DNA of 64,000 nucleotides, taken from assembly GCA_013396635.1 (NCBI GenBank), contig WBMW01005106.1, positions 894,585 through 958,584 of the forward strand. Direction: 5' to 3'. Position 1 is the stretch's first letter. Each line of letters starts with the position of its first letter. The notes below the pieces were generated by a model. The model was not told where the DNA came from, searched no databases, and was given only the letters and a program-made list of their open reading frames with translations. Source of the DNA: Penelope pileata (Eukaryota; Chordata; Aves; Galliformes; Cracidae). Both the position numbers and the translations under genes were made by a program. Positions 47,821 to 60,263 of this stretch are shown one piece after another.

Positions 47821-50800
47821 CAAAGTCAGAGCCTGACCTTTCTGGAACAGATGCTGGTAGCCCTGTAGTTTTTCCCGAGCTCTGACACAATTTAAGGCTG
47901 TCATAAAATCTTCTGAAAGGTTGAATCCATTCTAGTTAAAGTGGAATCATAAAAACACTAGTGTAAAATAAATACTATTGTGATATTTATGCTTGTTTCC
48001 AAATTCAATAATTTTTTAATTAAAAATTTCAAACACTTGTGGTGCAATTTGTATGGTAGAATTGATGCCCAAAGGAATGTTTTTCTTTTTTCCATCCACA
48101 TTTACTGGTCATGTTAGGAGAAGGGACTGCAGTAAAATTCTTACAGGGTTGGTCCATGATACCCAGTGGCAATGTGCAATGTCACCTTGACCTGGGATAG
48201 CTGTAAGGGCTGAGTTTTGGTGATGTGATGTGGAGCAAACCTCAATGTCTTCAAACAATCAACCAGAAACCTTACCATGGAAACAGAAACAAAACCTTTT
48301 CTGATGACTGAATCATTCAGCTGGGGACACAGAACCATGCTTTTGCAAAGGTCTTCAGAAACACCTGATTAGGCACCATCTTTTCTAAAGGATTTTGTGG
48401 GCAAGAAGAGAGTTCTGCTGTATTATTTCTGGACTGAAATTTAGGCCTAGCTGAAGCATGTAAAACTCTGCTTGGCTTCAGCAAGTAAAATTCTGCTTGG
48501 CTTCAGCAGGTTTGCATTCCTGATTTTAGTTTCCAGCATAGCCTGCTCTGTGATTGTCTGAGTTTTCAGTCATCTGCAATACAAGTAAAAGATAATCCCT
48601 GCCAAAAATTGCTGACTGACATTTCTTCCTATCGTAGGGACTATAAGACGCATAGAAATAGAACTAGCAGGTACAGAAAAAAGAAAGCACATCCTATGGT
48701 ATCTAGGATTTTTCCTTCTCATGGCATTGCAGGAAAAGCTCTTCAAGTCCACAGTGATGCTTTGTTTCCCACAAACTGTTCAAACACCACAATTTTCTTC
48801 AGAGGATCCAAGACTGCCAGCAGCAAGAACCAGAAGATAGATGCTCACAGTGCATTTAGGAGAGCTGTCAGCAAAAAGGTGCAGCCTTTGGTGGATGGAT
48901 CTCAGATGCAGGAGGTGTTCCTCCTGTTATTGGCACATTGCAAAGGATGAACTTGACCCGCATTCAGTTTTAGTTCACACTTGAGTAGAGCACAAGCTGG
49001 CTGCAACCTGGCATAGGGGTGGGCTCTGTTCTTTGCTGCTGTCAGTGTCCTGCTGTGCAGCTCAGTTCAGCTCAGGTTGCTTTCTACTCCAGTGTAGCTG
49101 CTAAATGAATTAGTTTACATCTGCGTCCCGTAAAATGGATAACTCCAGCATATGTTATGGTGTATTTTACTTTCCCTCTGCAGCTTTTGAGATGTTCTAA
49201 TGATTTGTTTTAAAATGCTTACTTTCATAAAAGTTAATTAAATAAAGGCAGTATCTCTCAGCACTCAGTATTTCTGTAAGTGTTTGATTATCAAGATGAT
49301 AGATTTCTTGATGGATATTGGCATCCACTAGTTAACAGATCTCTGGTTTTTTTACACCCTCTCTTAATATAAATCACTTGAGGCAATCTGGGAATTTATC
49401 TACGAGCTCTCATGGAGCAGAGCTACCAATTCTTGATACAAAGTGCCAAAATCAGTCTCAGACCAGCTTCTGATGTGAATTTCTCTCCCTAAAAGCACAC
49501 AGGAGAGCATTCCCTAAACTACTGGCTGCAAGAGAAGCTGTGTTGACTCCCTGAACCCTAAGGCAGCTGCAGATTTATTTAGGCTAGTGGGCTGCAGCTC
49601 CCACCAGTGCTCCTGTCGCTTTGCAAAGCTGATCAGCCATTCCAGCCACAAATTTGTATATGTGTCCTAGGGAAAAAGCTGTACAGGTGTGTGCATAAAT
49701 AAATTCAAAGCTGATGCAGCAACATCCAAGAGCATGGAACAACAGAATATTGTTTGCACATGTGTTATTTTTATTTTTATTTTTTTTATTAATCAAACAA
49801 AGCATTTCCAAACTGGGTCTTGTTCCTAGACATAAACATGTGGTAACTATTGTGGATGGTTACATATCGATATACTAAATGTGAATTCTGGAGCCATAAA
49901 ATAGCCTGGAGAGTTCATCCACTCTTGAAGACCTTGGCTGCTATAGGAAGACCTCCTGTAGGAAGCCTTGGAAACCTCATATACCATAAATGCCTGTGAG
50001 GGCAGATGCTCCTTCTGGCTGGTTGCTGGCTCAGACATGAACTGGAACAGGCTGCCTGCTGAAAGTGGAACCAGTGACAAGTCTTTCATAATTCAGCACT
50101 GTACTTTGGCAAAAAAGAAAAAAAAATCAGCAAGATTTTGTTGGCTGTTGACTGTGACAATTGTGCATGTCTTGATAAGCTACAGGAAAGATGTGTTACA
50201 AGCACAGAATAGCTTAGCCGAGCACTGTTAAAGCTAGATAGAATTAAAAAGGTAACTAATGTGATTACTATTTTATTAATAAATGTTCAAATAATGCTGT
50301 AAGTTTGCACAATGAGAAAGACATTGCCCTGAAGAGATTACAGTCTAAATAGTCCATGTTAATTATAATCGAAATAGATTAACATTAATTATAAACAAAA
50401 TTGGGAGATTGCTTTTGGTGTGATCTACAATTCTCATCATTAGCAGCCATGTGAGCTAAGTTACCAGATAAAGTTTTAATCTGCTTTTGTGACATTTGCT
50501 TGTAAAACCTCTTTTTCTGACAGACTTGGAGAGAATAATATTTTCTTTTGTGATATTTTCCAAATACCAGACTTCTAGATACACGGTTCTGATAAAAACA
50601 TAGACTTGCTAGTGGTTTTAATTTAAGCTTGAAGTCATTATTTCCAGAACTTTCTACAATAAGGTAAAAGCACAGTGCATTTGCACCGCTGCATTTGTAC
50701 TGTGTCACCCTGGGGCTGCCAGTTCTGCTTCTCTTGGTGACCTCCACGGTTCAGGAATAATGAGGTGTTGCTAAAATTCTTGTTCTGCATGAGCAGGCAA

Positions 50801-53149
50801 CTCTTGGATATACAGTGTTCAAAATGTTTAGAGAGCGTAGGCTTGTTGGTTAGCCCCTAAAGGAAGGAGTGTATGTACGTCAAGAATAAGAAGAGACTCA
50901 AATCCAAGAGCAATAGTTTTTAATAAAACTTTTACAAGACACAGCAAGCATCCTTTTTGCCTCTTGCGTTATGTAGTCTCGTTTACTCCAAAACACAAAG
51001 CTGAATGACTATTGGTTTTCTGATGGATTGTTAGTGTGTACTTTGTTCAAGTTTGGGAACCATGTATTATTTTGCTAATGTGTATTGAACCTTAAAGCAC
51101 TGGAACAGAGAGATGTTCCAGATTTATCGCTATTACTCTTACTTGAGCTGTTTGTATCCTCCTAATGTCCTTGGTTTACTGTTCTTCACAATTAATCCAC
51201 GACCCATTTCTCCAAGGAAAACAATTGAAACATTTCATAGCATTTTATGACATTGTTTTATATTCTTTCAAAATACTGCTTTCAGCTAATGATGATAAAT
51301 TTGAGGGAAAAGAAGTAAAATATAAACAAATGAAAGTTGTTCCTTATCCAGTTTTGCAGCTGCACTCATTTGATAAATACTGTTGTACAGCCCATAGTTT
51401 CTGCTGGAAATTGTCAAACCCCCTTTGAGAAGCTGCAGAAGTTTAGCTACTTTAAGGGACTGAGTCTGATGATTAGAGGAAATAGATAATGTTGATTTGC
51501 ATAGCTCATATTGTTGCCTGTAAATAATAACACTTATTTCAGGTATTCGGAGGCAAAGAAGAAATTAAACATTTTTATGCCTCCTTCTTTGCTGCTTCTA
51601 AAATCAATTTTCCCTTTCTGAAAGAAACACCTAAGGAGTTGCTGGCTTTTCTGTAGGCTCTGAGGCAAGCTGCAATGTTCACAGCTGCTGGGTTCAGCTC
51701 CTTGCTCTCTCATGTAACTTTGGACAGGTTGCCTGGCTCTGCCTTCCAGATTGCAAATGTAAAATACACAACACCCTTCTGTGATAAGAAACAAGGCAAA
51801 GGAATGCATGCTTCTCCATGACTGCAGACATGTTGGAGAAGCTGAAAACTGAGAGAAGACGTGTGGAGTTCTGTGCACTCAGCCCCATGTAGCTGCTGGG
51901 TCTGATCCAAGTCAGCATTTAAACACATTCTCGACTGGAGCACAAGACTAACGCCATTGGTTGCACTGAAGTTAAAAGCACGTGTCTAAGTAGTTTGCTG
52001 GTTTGGGGCCAGCATTCAATCTTTTGCTGGATGGAGCCCTAAATGAAAAATGTAGTATCAGAGGAGAAAACATTTGCACATGTGGATGTGATTTGACTGT
52101 TTCTGCAGCACAGGCTTGTTGTTTTCAAAGTTGTTCTGGCAATGGTTTGTCTATTTAAAATGCTAACAATTTCTTGCCTGTTGCGTTAAAATTGACTGCA
52201 CTCTGGTGAAGAGGCTAAAAAAAGATGGACTTAAATCACTCACAGTGTCTGTGATGTTCGGCGCCGATAGATTCAAGACTGTGTACTCCATTTGAATTCA
52301 CTCTGCTTTCCTGTTCGTGCTCTTGCAAAGTGCCCAGAAATTTTCTGACATCCAAGACAGTGGCAGTCATCTTGTTTCATTCAGCAGCTAACTCTTCAAG
52401 CACATTTTTACAGGGAAAACCATTGTAAACAGAGATGTCATTTGTAATATTTGTCTTAATGCAAAATCTATAATAATGTATTAGATTTCCAGCAGGAAAA
52501 TTGAAACAATAAACACAGCTTTTTACTATGCCTTCTATAAAAGATATTTTCTGAAAAAATACTATGTTATTTGTGATGGTTTTTTGTAAACGATATAAAA
52601 TTTAAATCTCTGTAGATGAAGAAAAGTTAAAAAGAAAAACATTTTAATTTTAAAGATTTGCAAATATGGATACTACAGAAGTGTGCAATCTTTTCAGAAC
52701 TATGACATTTAGGAGAATGCCATGAATTAGCAATGAGAAGACAAACCAGGTAATGCAGTTGGTGCTGTGATGAGATCTGTTCCTGCAGCTACTCCAGATG
52801 AGAACTCCATTAGAATATGCAGGCCTTTTTGACAGAGCACTGATTTCCTTTCTTATCTCTATGTTCTGATGCTGAGAGCTGCAGAGCACCCTGAATGCCT
52901 TCTGAAGTCAACTAAAGATTATGATAAGCATCACCTTGTAGATTTAGCCTATTAAGACTTTCACAGACTTCCACGAGAGTGGCTATGAGATAAAACCCAG
53001 AAATTTTGCATGACAAAACAATGAGGTGAAAATCTTATGTATCAACCACCTGAGGTTTAGCTGAATTCAGGCTACCCTTCTGTATGTTCATGCTAATCCT
53101 TACATTTAGGTATATCAGCGATTTTATTTGACTTTTTTTCCTCCTTTAG
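47821..53149. other. DLG2: DLG2 intron, last part before the linker exon
   Basis: Contains the 25-bp duplication at 48460 and A/T runs. No other exon-like block that I can support. Confidence 0.55.
48460..48509 (+). repeat. 25-bp direct tandem duplication
   Basis: Two adjacent units of gtaaaa(c/t)tctgcttggcttcagca(a/g), differing at two positions. A local replication duplication. Confidence 0.9.
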
Positions 53150-53248
53150 GCTGCAGCTTCCAATGGATCAGAAGGATCTGGACAGGGTGGTGAACACAAT
53201 AAGGAGAACCAGACTTTCGAAAATTATGCAGTAGACATGAAGACAAAG
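53150..53248 (+). CDS. DLG2: DLG2 internal exon: acidic/polar linker after L27
   Basis: Small 99-nt exon (33 codons) bounded by a strong acceptor (actttttttcctcctttag) and donor (AAG|gtatgg). It is phase 0 at both ends, so it can be included or skipped without changing frame. It encodes AAASNGSEGSGQGG, then EHNKENQTFENYAVDMKTK. The NKENQTFEN core resembles the linker of the human L27-type DLG2 isoform as I remember it (NKENQ-FEN). It lies about 24.8 kb downstream of the L27 exon on the same strand. The sequence is low-complexity (Gly, Ser, Asn, Glu) with no domain and is probably disordered. The identity relies on the short NKENQ.FEN motif, the position and the phase; the function as spacer is inferred. 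Confidence 0.8.
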
Positions 53249-56200
53249 GTATGGTCCAGTATTTCATGATGGAGAATGAAATCTTTGTCTGGTTGAATTT
53301 TGATGGAGGTGAAATATGTAGACTATATTGAATCTAAGCTCTCACAGTCTTTTTTTTTTTTTTCTGATTATTGGCTGCACGCGTGCTAGCACAATTGAAT
53401 GAGGAACAACTTATTCTTGTATGTTACTTGCTCTGTGTATTTCATGCTGTTCCAGGCAGGATTTATTTTTTATTCCACGTGTAAAAATGTTGTTAATATT
53501 GGTGAAGGTTCTGTAGGATTGCTGATCTCAAGGTGCTTTAGTTTCGGTGTTTTTTTGAAGTCCAAGGTGTTGCACAGTTAGTAAATTTTATTCAAGGTGT
53601 TTTCAGTCTCAGTGTGTTTTATAGTTTCTTTGTGGCTTGCAGTCAGCATGGGAGAATATGTCAATGAAGAAGTGATTTTTGTATGGGCAGTCTAATGATA
53701 CCCACCATATGACTACACTGAATAATGTGTGAGGAAATATGACTTCATGGCTGTGGGGAGGGGGAAAAGAAGCAGTTTTGCTTCTTGCAATGCTGAATTT
53801 ATAAGTGTTTCATTATAGTATCTCAATTATTTTCATAGGTTCACAACTTGGCTGGAACAATTCTCTTGGGCATAGATATTATTATGTTGAGTTCCAGCCT
53901 TGAAGTCATTCTGTATTTTTTTTTTTTCTTTTGGAAGTGAAAGAAAATTAACTTTTCTTTTAAAGTTAGGAAGCTGGAAACATGATGTAAAGAAAACAGA
54001 CATCAACTGAGCTGGTGTGCTTATGTGATACCTTGTAGACTTCAACGAATGTTGTTTATAACAGTGGAAAATTGCAGATTATTACATTGCCTAAGACCTT
54101 TCCATGAATTTTGCTTACATTCCTATATCAATTTCTCTGTTCTTTAACTTTTCAAATTCTAAAGCACTAATTGTCTAGCATAACTTTCTGATTTTCTTGT
54201 GCTCTACATGATCAGAAAACTTTAGCACTGTATGGGCTATAGTACTAATTGGGAGTTAAAGTGTGATTCGTTGTAAGATCAGCAGAACTGGATGTTTTGG
54301 TAAAAACCCAGTTAGCAACCTGATTTATATAGATTTGAATCTCCTCAATTCCCTCTCACCGGTTCAGGTATGGAACTGATACGCTCTCTTCACTGTCTAA
54401 CGCAGTAGATGGCCCTTTCACAAAAGACAATTAGTACCTGGCAAATCCAGAGATCAAATGTGTATTGCATGAACTTGTCCACTCATTAAATTTTGCCAGT
54501 GTGTTTATGAAGAAAATTATTTCCCCAAAGGAATTATCAGAGGCTTGATATATGCACTAAATACATTGTTTCCATGAGAATATTGTAGAAAACATGAGAT
54601 GCCCTGGATCTCAGCCCGATGTCACATCATTTCCAGTACCAATGCCCAATTGAACAATGCACTCACTTCTCTGCTTTGAGCTGAAGTATTGTGAATTGTT
54701 GGACTCAGAGTTTCTCTGTCAGCAATCCTGCATACTGCATTTTCATGCTGTTTGTATCTCTCCAGCACGCTGTGTACCTGAGAGTAAACTCTAAAAGCTG
54801 TCAAGTCCATTTCCAAAAAATGAGAAATTCAGAGTTGCAAGTGGTATTTTCTTCAGCCCGCAGTACCATGGGATAGCAGATCGCAGGTGTTTTATTTTCA
54901 TTTCCTGGAATTTGCCATTTTGTGTTTCATTTCATGTGAAAGAATCATTTTGTCTGATATCTTTTTCAAGTGACTGCGCTTGAGTGTCAGTAGCATGCTG
55001 CTATGACAGTGACACATAGCTATTTAGGACTGGCTACATGTTTAAACATATGCACCAGCAATTTTCAGTTGCTGGTGATCAGTTGGGTGATAGATCTACT
55101 TCCTCAGGCAGAATGCTCAAGAATTAAAATGAACTCGTCATTCACTGTGGATTTTGAATGCTGAGAACCGCTTCAGGACAGGCTGCCCTTGAGCACCATG
55201 TCTTTCTATTGCAGAGCATCCCAGCCCACATAGAGCCAGGGCAGCATTTGTAACTGAACCGCTTCTGTTTCATTCTGAATGAGGGATTTGTGGGAGGTGA
55301 GGGAAAGCAGTTATGGCTTTGTATGGAAAATAATAGACATATAAAACACTAGGCAGAAATTTTAAACTGGGTAAGGCTGTAGAGCTTTCAAAAGGATAGT
55401 TTTGCCCAGGCTTTTCAGAGCTGTAGGATGGCTCAAGGATCTTTCTCCATCCTCTTCTTCACATCCTGTGATTGTGAATGTATTTTTCCTATAAGTCATA
55501 CTCTGTTCCCAGCTTTTTGTTTTGTAGCCAATAAACCAGTGAGCTTGTTGGTGTGGGAGATTGTATGGTCTCCATCTTGGGGGATTTTCAAGACCAGATG
55601 GGATAAAAGCCTGGGTAACCTGATCTGACTGCACTGCTGACTCCATTTGGAGCAGGAGTTTGAAATGAAGGTCTCCTAACATCCTTTCCACCCCCACTTC
55701 TGGAATCCTGAGATTATATTGACTCCTGGAGAAGAAGGGAGACAATTCTGTGGTCCCACTGAGCACCCTTAGGGGCAAGAAGAGAGGGAATCCTCTTCAT
55801 GTCTGGGGAATAGAAAGCAACCTTTCTATGCATCTGCTGAGCTTGGGGCACTGTGGCCATGTGGGTGCAGAGTGCTTGGGCTGAAGGAATGAAACTGACT
55901 GTACAACCTTCACTTACCCCCATGCCCATTTTACCATCTATAGGGCTCAGAGTGGTAAGATCTGTGATTCTCTATGGCAAAAGTAATTTTTTTTCTGTTC
56001 AGAAAGCTACAACCTAGAGAAACTGGTCAGGATTCCAGCATTGATTGTGCTAAATAGAAATGAAATTTACTGTGCATGGGAGAAGAGAAAGCTGTAAGAA
56101 ATGCTTCTGCCTGAGACTCTCATGGGCCTGAGGCCAATTGCAGAGTTGCTGCTGTTAAGGCTGCTGCAGTCAGGAGAGGCAGAACTGCTAATTTGTTGAT

Positions 56201-57020
56201 CTTTAAATTAACACTAGCACTCATGGGCTTCTACTTCAGCCTGGGAACTGCATTAAAATTCTCAGCAACTGAGGTATACAGAACTTCACGCCTTCTGAAA
56301 TTTGTATTAACTTTTTTCATGGCTGGAGCAGGATTTATTTTGACATTTGATTTGTAGTATAGCTCCTGACTACAAATCCGGGATCTGCTAGATTAGTAGT
56401 TTCTCATTTTTTATTTTTTGTGTACCACAGAAACAGTCCTAATAGTCTGTCTCATGGGTTTTTCCTTTCTAGCGTGTAATTACTCATAATTTTGTCCCAG
56501 TGGTGACCTACTAACTAACCAGTTCTGGTGCACAGCAACCTCACTGGAGCTGGGCTCCAGCGATATAAATGAGCTCTGACCACAGAGACATAACTTCATA
56601 ACTGCATCGATTGGCCTCTTGGAAGAAAAGTAATCAGGAACATAATATACTTGTAGCTTGTTTGGGTGCAATATAGGACCTGAAAACAAGAAAGTGAACA
56701 TAACCCCACGTGAAAGACAGCCAATTTGATACCATCAAGAAGTACTCCGTAGTACACAACTTAAGATACATTAAGTGTAAATAAATCTTTCTCCACATTT
56801 GTGAGAGGATGTGTGTTGTTTTTTTGTTCTCTGTGTAGGTGCAGAGAGCTCTAAATAGTCACTGGGTAAGTTTTGCAAAATGCTGACATTACCAGCGCTG
56901 TGCTAAGAGTCTGGTGGATGTCTCCTTTCTTAGTGCCTGCACTAAAGCTTTGAGACCTATTACTTTTCTTTTTTCTTAACTTCCATTGTTTGAATTAGAA
57001 ATAATAATGAAGTCAACATT
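53249..57020. other. DLG2: DLG2 intron after the linker exon
   Basis: No gene or named repeat. The next L27-isoform exon was not recognised in this stretch. Confidence 0.55.
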
Positions 57021-57113
57021 GCTTTTTCTTTTCCTTTCCTTCTTTTTTTTCTTTCTTTCTTTTCTCTTTCTTTTTCTCTTTTTCCCTTTCTTTTCTTTCT
57101 TTCTTCCTTTCTT
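57021..57113 (+). repeat. TTTC/CCTT pyrimidine microsatellite ending in a gap
   Basis: About 90 bases of T and C in blocks such as ctttctttcttttctc, interrupted by the N run. Probably continues in the gap. Confidence 0.9.
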
Positions 57114-57241
57114 NNNNNNNNNNNNNNNNNNNNNNNNNNNNNNNNNNNNNNNNNNNNNNNNNNNNNNNNNNNNNNNNNNNNNNNNNNNNNNNNNNNNNNN
57201 NNNNNNNNNNNNNNNNNNNNNNNNNNNNNNNNNNNNNNNNN
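57114..57241. other. Assembly gap of 128 N
   Basis: Run of N directly after a TTTC-rich microsatellite. The sequence and true length are unknown. Confidence 1.
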
Positions 57242-59369
57242 TAATTAATGTCTATATACAGTTTTTGCTCAGTAATAGTTGGGTTTCAAAAGAATTTAAG
57301 AATTTTTTTAGAGTGTGTCATGAAAGATATAAAAATCATTGAATATTTCTTATTTTCATATTAGTTTTAGGTTTTACTGAAGCTAGCTTTTACAAAATAG
57401 TCATTTCAGCTGAATATTACAGGCTCTGCTTCTAAATATAACTGTCTAATTAAGAGCTATGCTCTGGTTATCCAAGTGGAAGTACCTGGATACAGTAAAG
57501 TTTTAATGACAGAAAGGAGCATTAAATTGTCCACTCTAAATTAGAGACCATAACATTTCACCCATTTGTTTTTTTGTATGACTTAAAAATAGACACCTTG
57601 GTAAAATTAGAGGAAAAGGAAGCAGCTCTCAGATGGTGGTCTGCAGAGCCACTGCTATCACAGTGGGAAATGGATATTATTCTTCTTGTATTATGGGTTC
57701 CCAAGAGTCAGAGCTCATCTGAGGATATATTTGACTGTCTAAATCAACAGCACTAGCAACTACAAGCCACCTCTTTTCACCCCATATGGCTGCTTCTGTA
57801 TTTGTTTGGTTTTTGGGTCAAGTCTTTCTATAGTAGATTTCAATTGTGATCATATGGACAGATAACATGAAGAGCAGAAGAGGCTGGAAGAGCAGAGGAA
57901 AAAATAGAACTAAGCAGCAATATGACCTGCAGAAATTAGAGCAGAAGGAGATGTTGCTAATGAAGGAGAAAGCTGTGCCAAGGATTTGAAAATCTTATGT
58001 TTGAGGAGGTAAAATGAATGGTAGAAGTATCTAGTTGGAGGTGCCAATATTTCAGGGACTCTGCAGTTTAATGATGCGCTAAGCTTGGGCAGTGCGTTGG
58101 CAAATACTGTGCTGCTAAATGCTTGTTGGTGCATTTTATGGAACGCAGTGACAGTGCAGGATTTACATCCAAAAATTGCAGGACTGCAGAAGAAAACTTC
58201 TGGGTACACTTATGAAGCCTGGTTTTCCAAAACACAAACACAAGTCACGTTGCTTAAACAGCCTTAAGTTGTTCAGACCCTCTGTGTTTCATATTGACTG
58301 TAAATAGGATCACAAATTCACTGGAGCCAACACACAGGAGCTTCTTGCAAGTAGAAGCATTTACACATCATGTCCTCAAGAGACCGTTTTCAGAATGTAT
58401 CCCCATATGCCAATTTCCAGTATGATATGAAATTTTACAGCCAAGTCATTAGGTAATTATATGTATAGAAGGATTTCACGACTTACTAGATCAGCTTGAA
58501 TCTACCATGTAGAAGAGAATATGCTTCTGAATGCTTGACATCTAAATGTTAAAATGTCTTCTGAATTTAGGTTTGACTGAATTCCCTTTCACTCTACCAT
58601 GCCAAGAGTACAAGTATGGCTTCGGTTAGACCAACTTAATAGGTTAATTTGTTGCTAGGTGGGTGGTTAATTGATTTTGACTTCAAGGACATTTGAAAAG
58701 TTCCCTGATTCACATAAGCTATAGTTTAATAAGCTTGTCTGATGTTTGGCTACTGGACTAAACCACAGTAGAGAGAAAATATGCAGGCTCAAGTGCAAAC
58801 TGTAAACACAAATCAAGTTTGTTTTGCACGCGTGTGGTTGCCCAGAGTGAGCTAAAGTTTTAGGCAAAGTCAGAAGTGCTCTGGAGACTTTGTCTTTAAG
58901 ACGTTAGTTATATCCTCCAAGACTTTACTAGCTGGGGGAGGGTTGGTTGCTCTCTGACCACATATCTGATTCACTATGGATTTTGTAACTTTGGTAGCAG
59001 TGACCTCATTTTGGCAGAATGATGTGTGTCATTTACTGAACCTCTTGCTGCTTTAGCAATCAAGAGAATATTAGGGTTATAACCTGAGTAATTTATGGAA
59101 GAGAGATGACTCTTAAATATCCTTTTATTTTCTTGGAAAGTCTTATTTTATTGAAAACATATTTTAGCTCTGAGTGAGAATGAGAGATCCTCAGCAAAGC
59201 ACCCAGGGGGACTGTGCTGTCCAGTGTGTTGAAAAGGTGAATTGTAATGTATGGGTGTCTAGACGTTTCCTCTTGTTGCTGTCAACAGTCCAGTTGGCTG
59301 TATTTTTTTTTCCAGTGAATAGGAGCATTGATTTTCCTCTCTCTTTGGCCAGAACTTTCATTTTACATA
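57242..59369. other. DLG2: Intron between assembly gap and alternative promoter region
   Basis: Mostly AT-rich. Nothing coding is supported. Confidence 0.5.
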
Positions 59370-59436
59370 TCTTTCCCCTTCTGTGTCTCTTTCTCTCTCC
59401 CTCCCTCTTTCTTTTCTCTCTCTCTTCCCCTATCTG
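59370..59436 (+). repeat. CT-rich pyrimidine tract
   Basis: Almost pure C/T run with blocks such as tttctctctccctccctc and ctctctctctt. It lies about 50 bp upstream of the candidate first exon at 59485. It may be a promoter element, a GAGA-type factor site on the other strand, or a polypyrimidine tract for an acceptor near 59442. Confidence 0.7.
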
Positions 59437-59484
59437 TAAGAGAGGGAAGACTTTAAGAACTGACAGCAAGCTTTCTAACTCAGA

Positions 59485-59541
59485 ATGATTCATGTAAGAC
59501 ACCTGAAAGGCAAGCTCTGCGCCAGCATCACTGCGAGAAAG
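59485..59541 (+). CDS. Candidate second alternative first exon of DLG2
   Basis: An ATG in good context (A at -3) opens a 19-codon frame, MIHVRHLKGKLCASITARK, that runs without a stop into a strong donor (GAGAAAG|gtaggg) in phase 0. That is the phase needed to join the exon used by the MDCLCIVTTK exon 1.1 kb downstream. An in-frame TAA lies four codons upstream, so the ATG is the natural start. It has one cysteine and a basic character but no clear palmitoylation pair. A pyrimidine-rich run just upstream is either promoter sequence or the tract of an acceptor. I do not recognise this peptide among DLG2 N-termini I remember; assignment rests on phase, donor quality and position. Confidence 0.4.
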
Positions 59542-59839
59542 GTAGGGGTCGGGGGCTGAACAGTCCGTGAAGCTCTGAGCAAAGTGAAATAAATTGATTA
59601 TGTGTGTGAATCTGTCAAGATTCCGAGAAAGTTTGGGAGAGAACTTGAGGAGTTTTAAAGCTCTGTTATTCAGGGTGCTTTTTTGAAAATTAAATCTTTG
59701 ATGCATTTTTCATAAGTGGGGAAAAAAACGGGGCCCCTCTCTAGCTTTCAATAATGTATGTAGTGTTGTTTTTTCCCCATGGATGGTAAACTAAAATAAC
59801 ATCACTGTTGCGCTTCCCTGACCTGTGTGCATGTGTAAA

Positions 59840-60260
59840 TGTGCAGTTCCCCTTTTCAACCCGGCTGCTTATTTTCTACTATACTTTTTGAAAGTTCGCC
59901 CTATCCAGCTGTTATTTATACTCCCTCCCCGAATCCGAATGTGACCTAGTAATTCTGAGTGACTGTAGATGTGACGCATGAGCTATCACACGCACCTTAA
60001 CGTTTCAATCATGCACTCCCAGCAATGTGCGTTCGCAGGAATCGTGCTCTTAATAAAAACCCGTACAACCGAAAGCAGTTGTTTTGGCAGAGAAATGACA
60101 GCGCTGTGATAGATGGGCCCGATAGTTGTGAGTGTTGTGCTCGCTCGGAGTTCGTAGAAAAGAGGAGGGAGAGAGCGAGCGAGAGGGGGGAGAAAAAAAA
60201 AGACAGGGAAGGAGAGAGAGAGAGAGATTGAGAGAGAGCGAGAGACTTGGCAAAGGAAAT
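59840..60260 (+). promoter_or_regulatory. DLG2: Probable internal promoter and 5' leader of short DLG2 isoforms
   Basis: The region upstream of the PSD-95-like exon differs from its surroundings. CpG dinucleotides, scarce elsewhere, cluster between about 60000 and 60200. A CRE-like octamer TGACGCAT lies at 59972-59979. A TATA-like TTATTTATACT sits near 59910, and a GA-rich tract lies at 60156-60245. This is typical of brain-gene leaders, and it precedes an alternative coding start. The transcription start cannot be placed from sequence alone; the extent given is approximate. Confidence 0.45.
60156..60245 (+). repeat. GA-rich purine tract
   Basis: Nearly 90 bases of A/G (gagagcgagcgagagg, agagagagagagag) with a few interruptions. 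It sits in the presumed leader of the short DLG2 isoform, in opposite base composition to the CT tract 750 bp upstream. Confidence 0.8.
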
Positions 60261-60263
60261 CTT

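Noticed and set aside
49968..50090. Possible CR1 match (tgaactggaacaggctgcc)
   Set aside because: Only a short CR1-like word is present; the surrounding sequence does not follow the CR1 order.
59191..59706. Minus-strand frame of 171 codons over the promoter region
   Set aside because: Its middle is the CT tract read in reverse, giving a run of Lys, Arg and Glu. It is explained by base composition and opposes the DLG2 direction.
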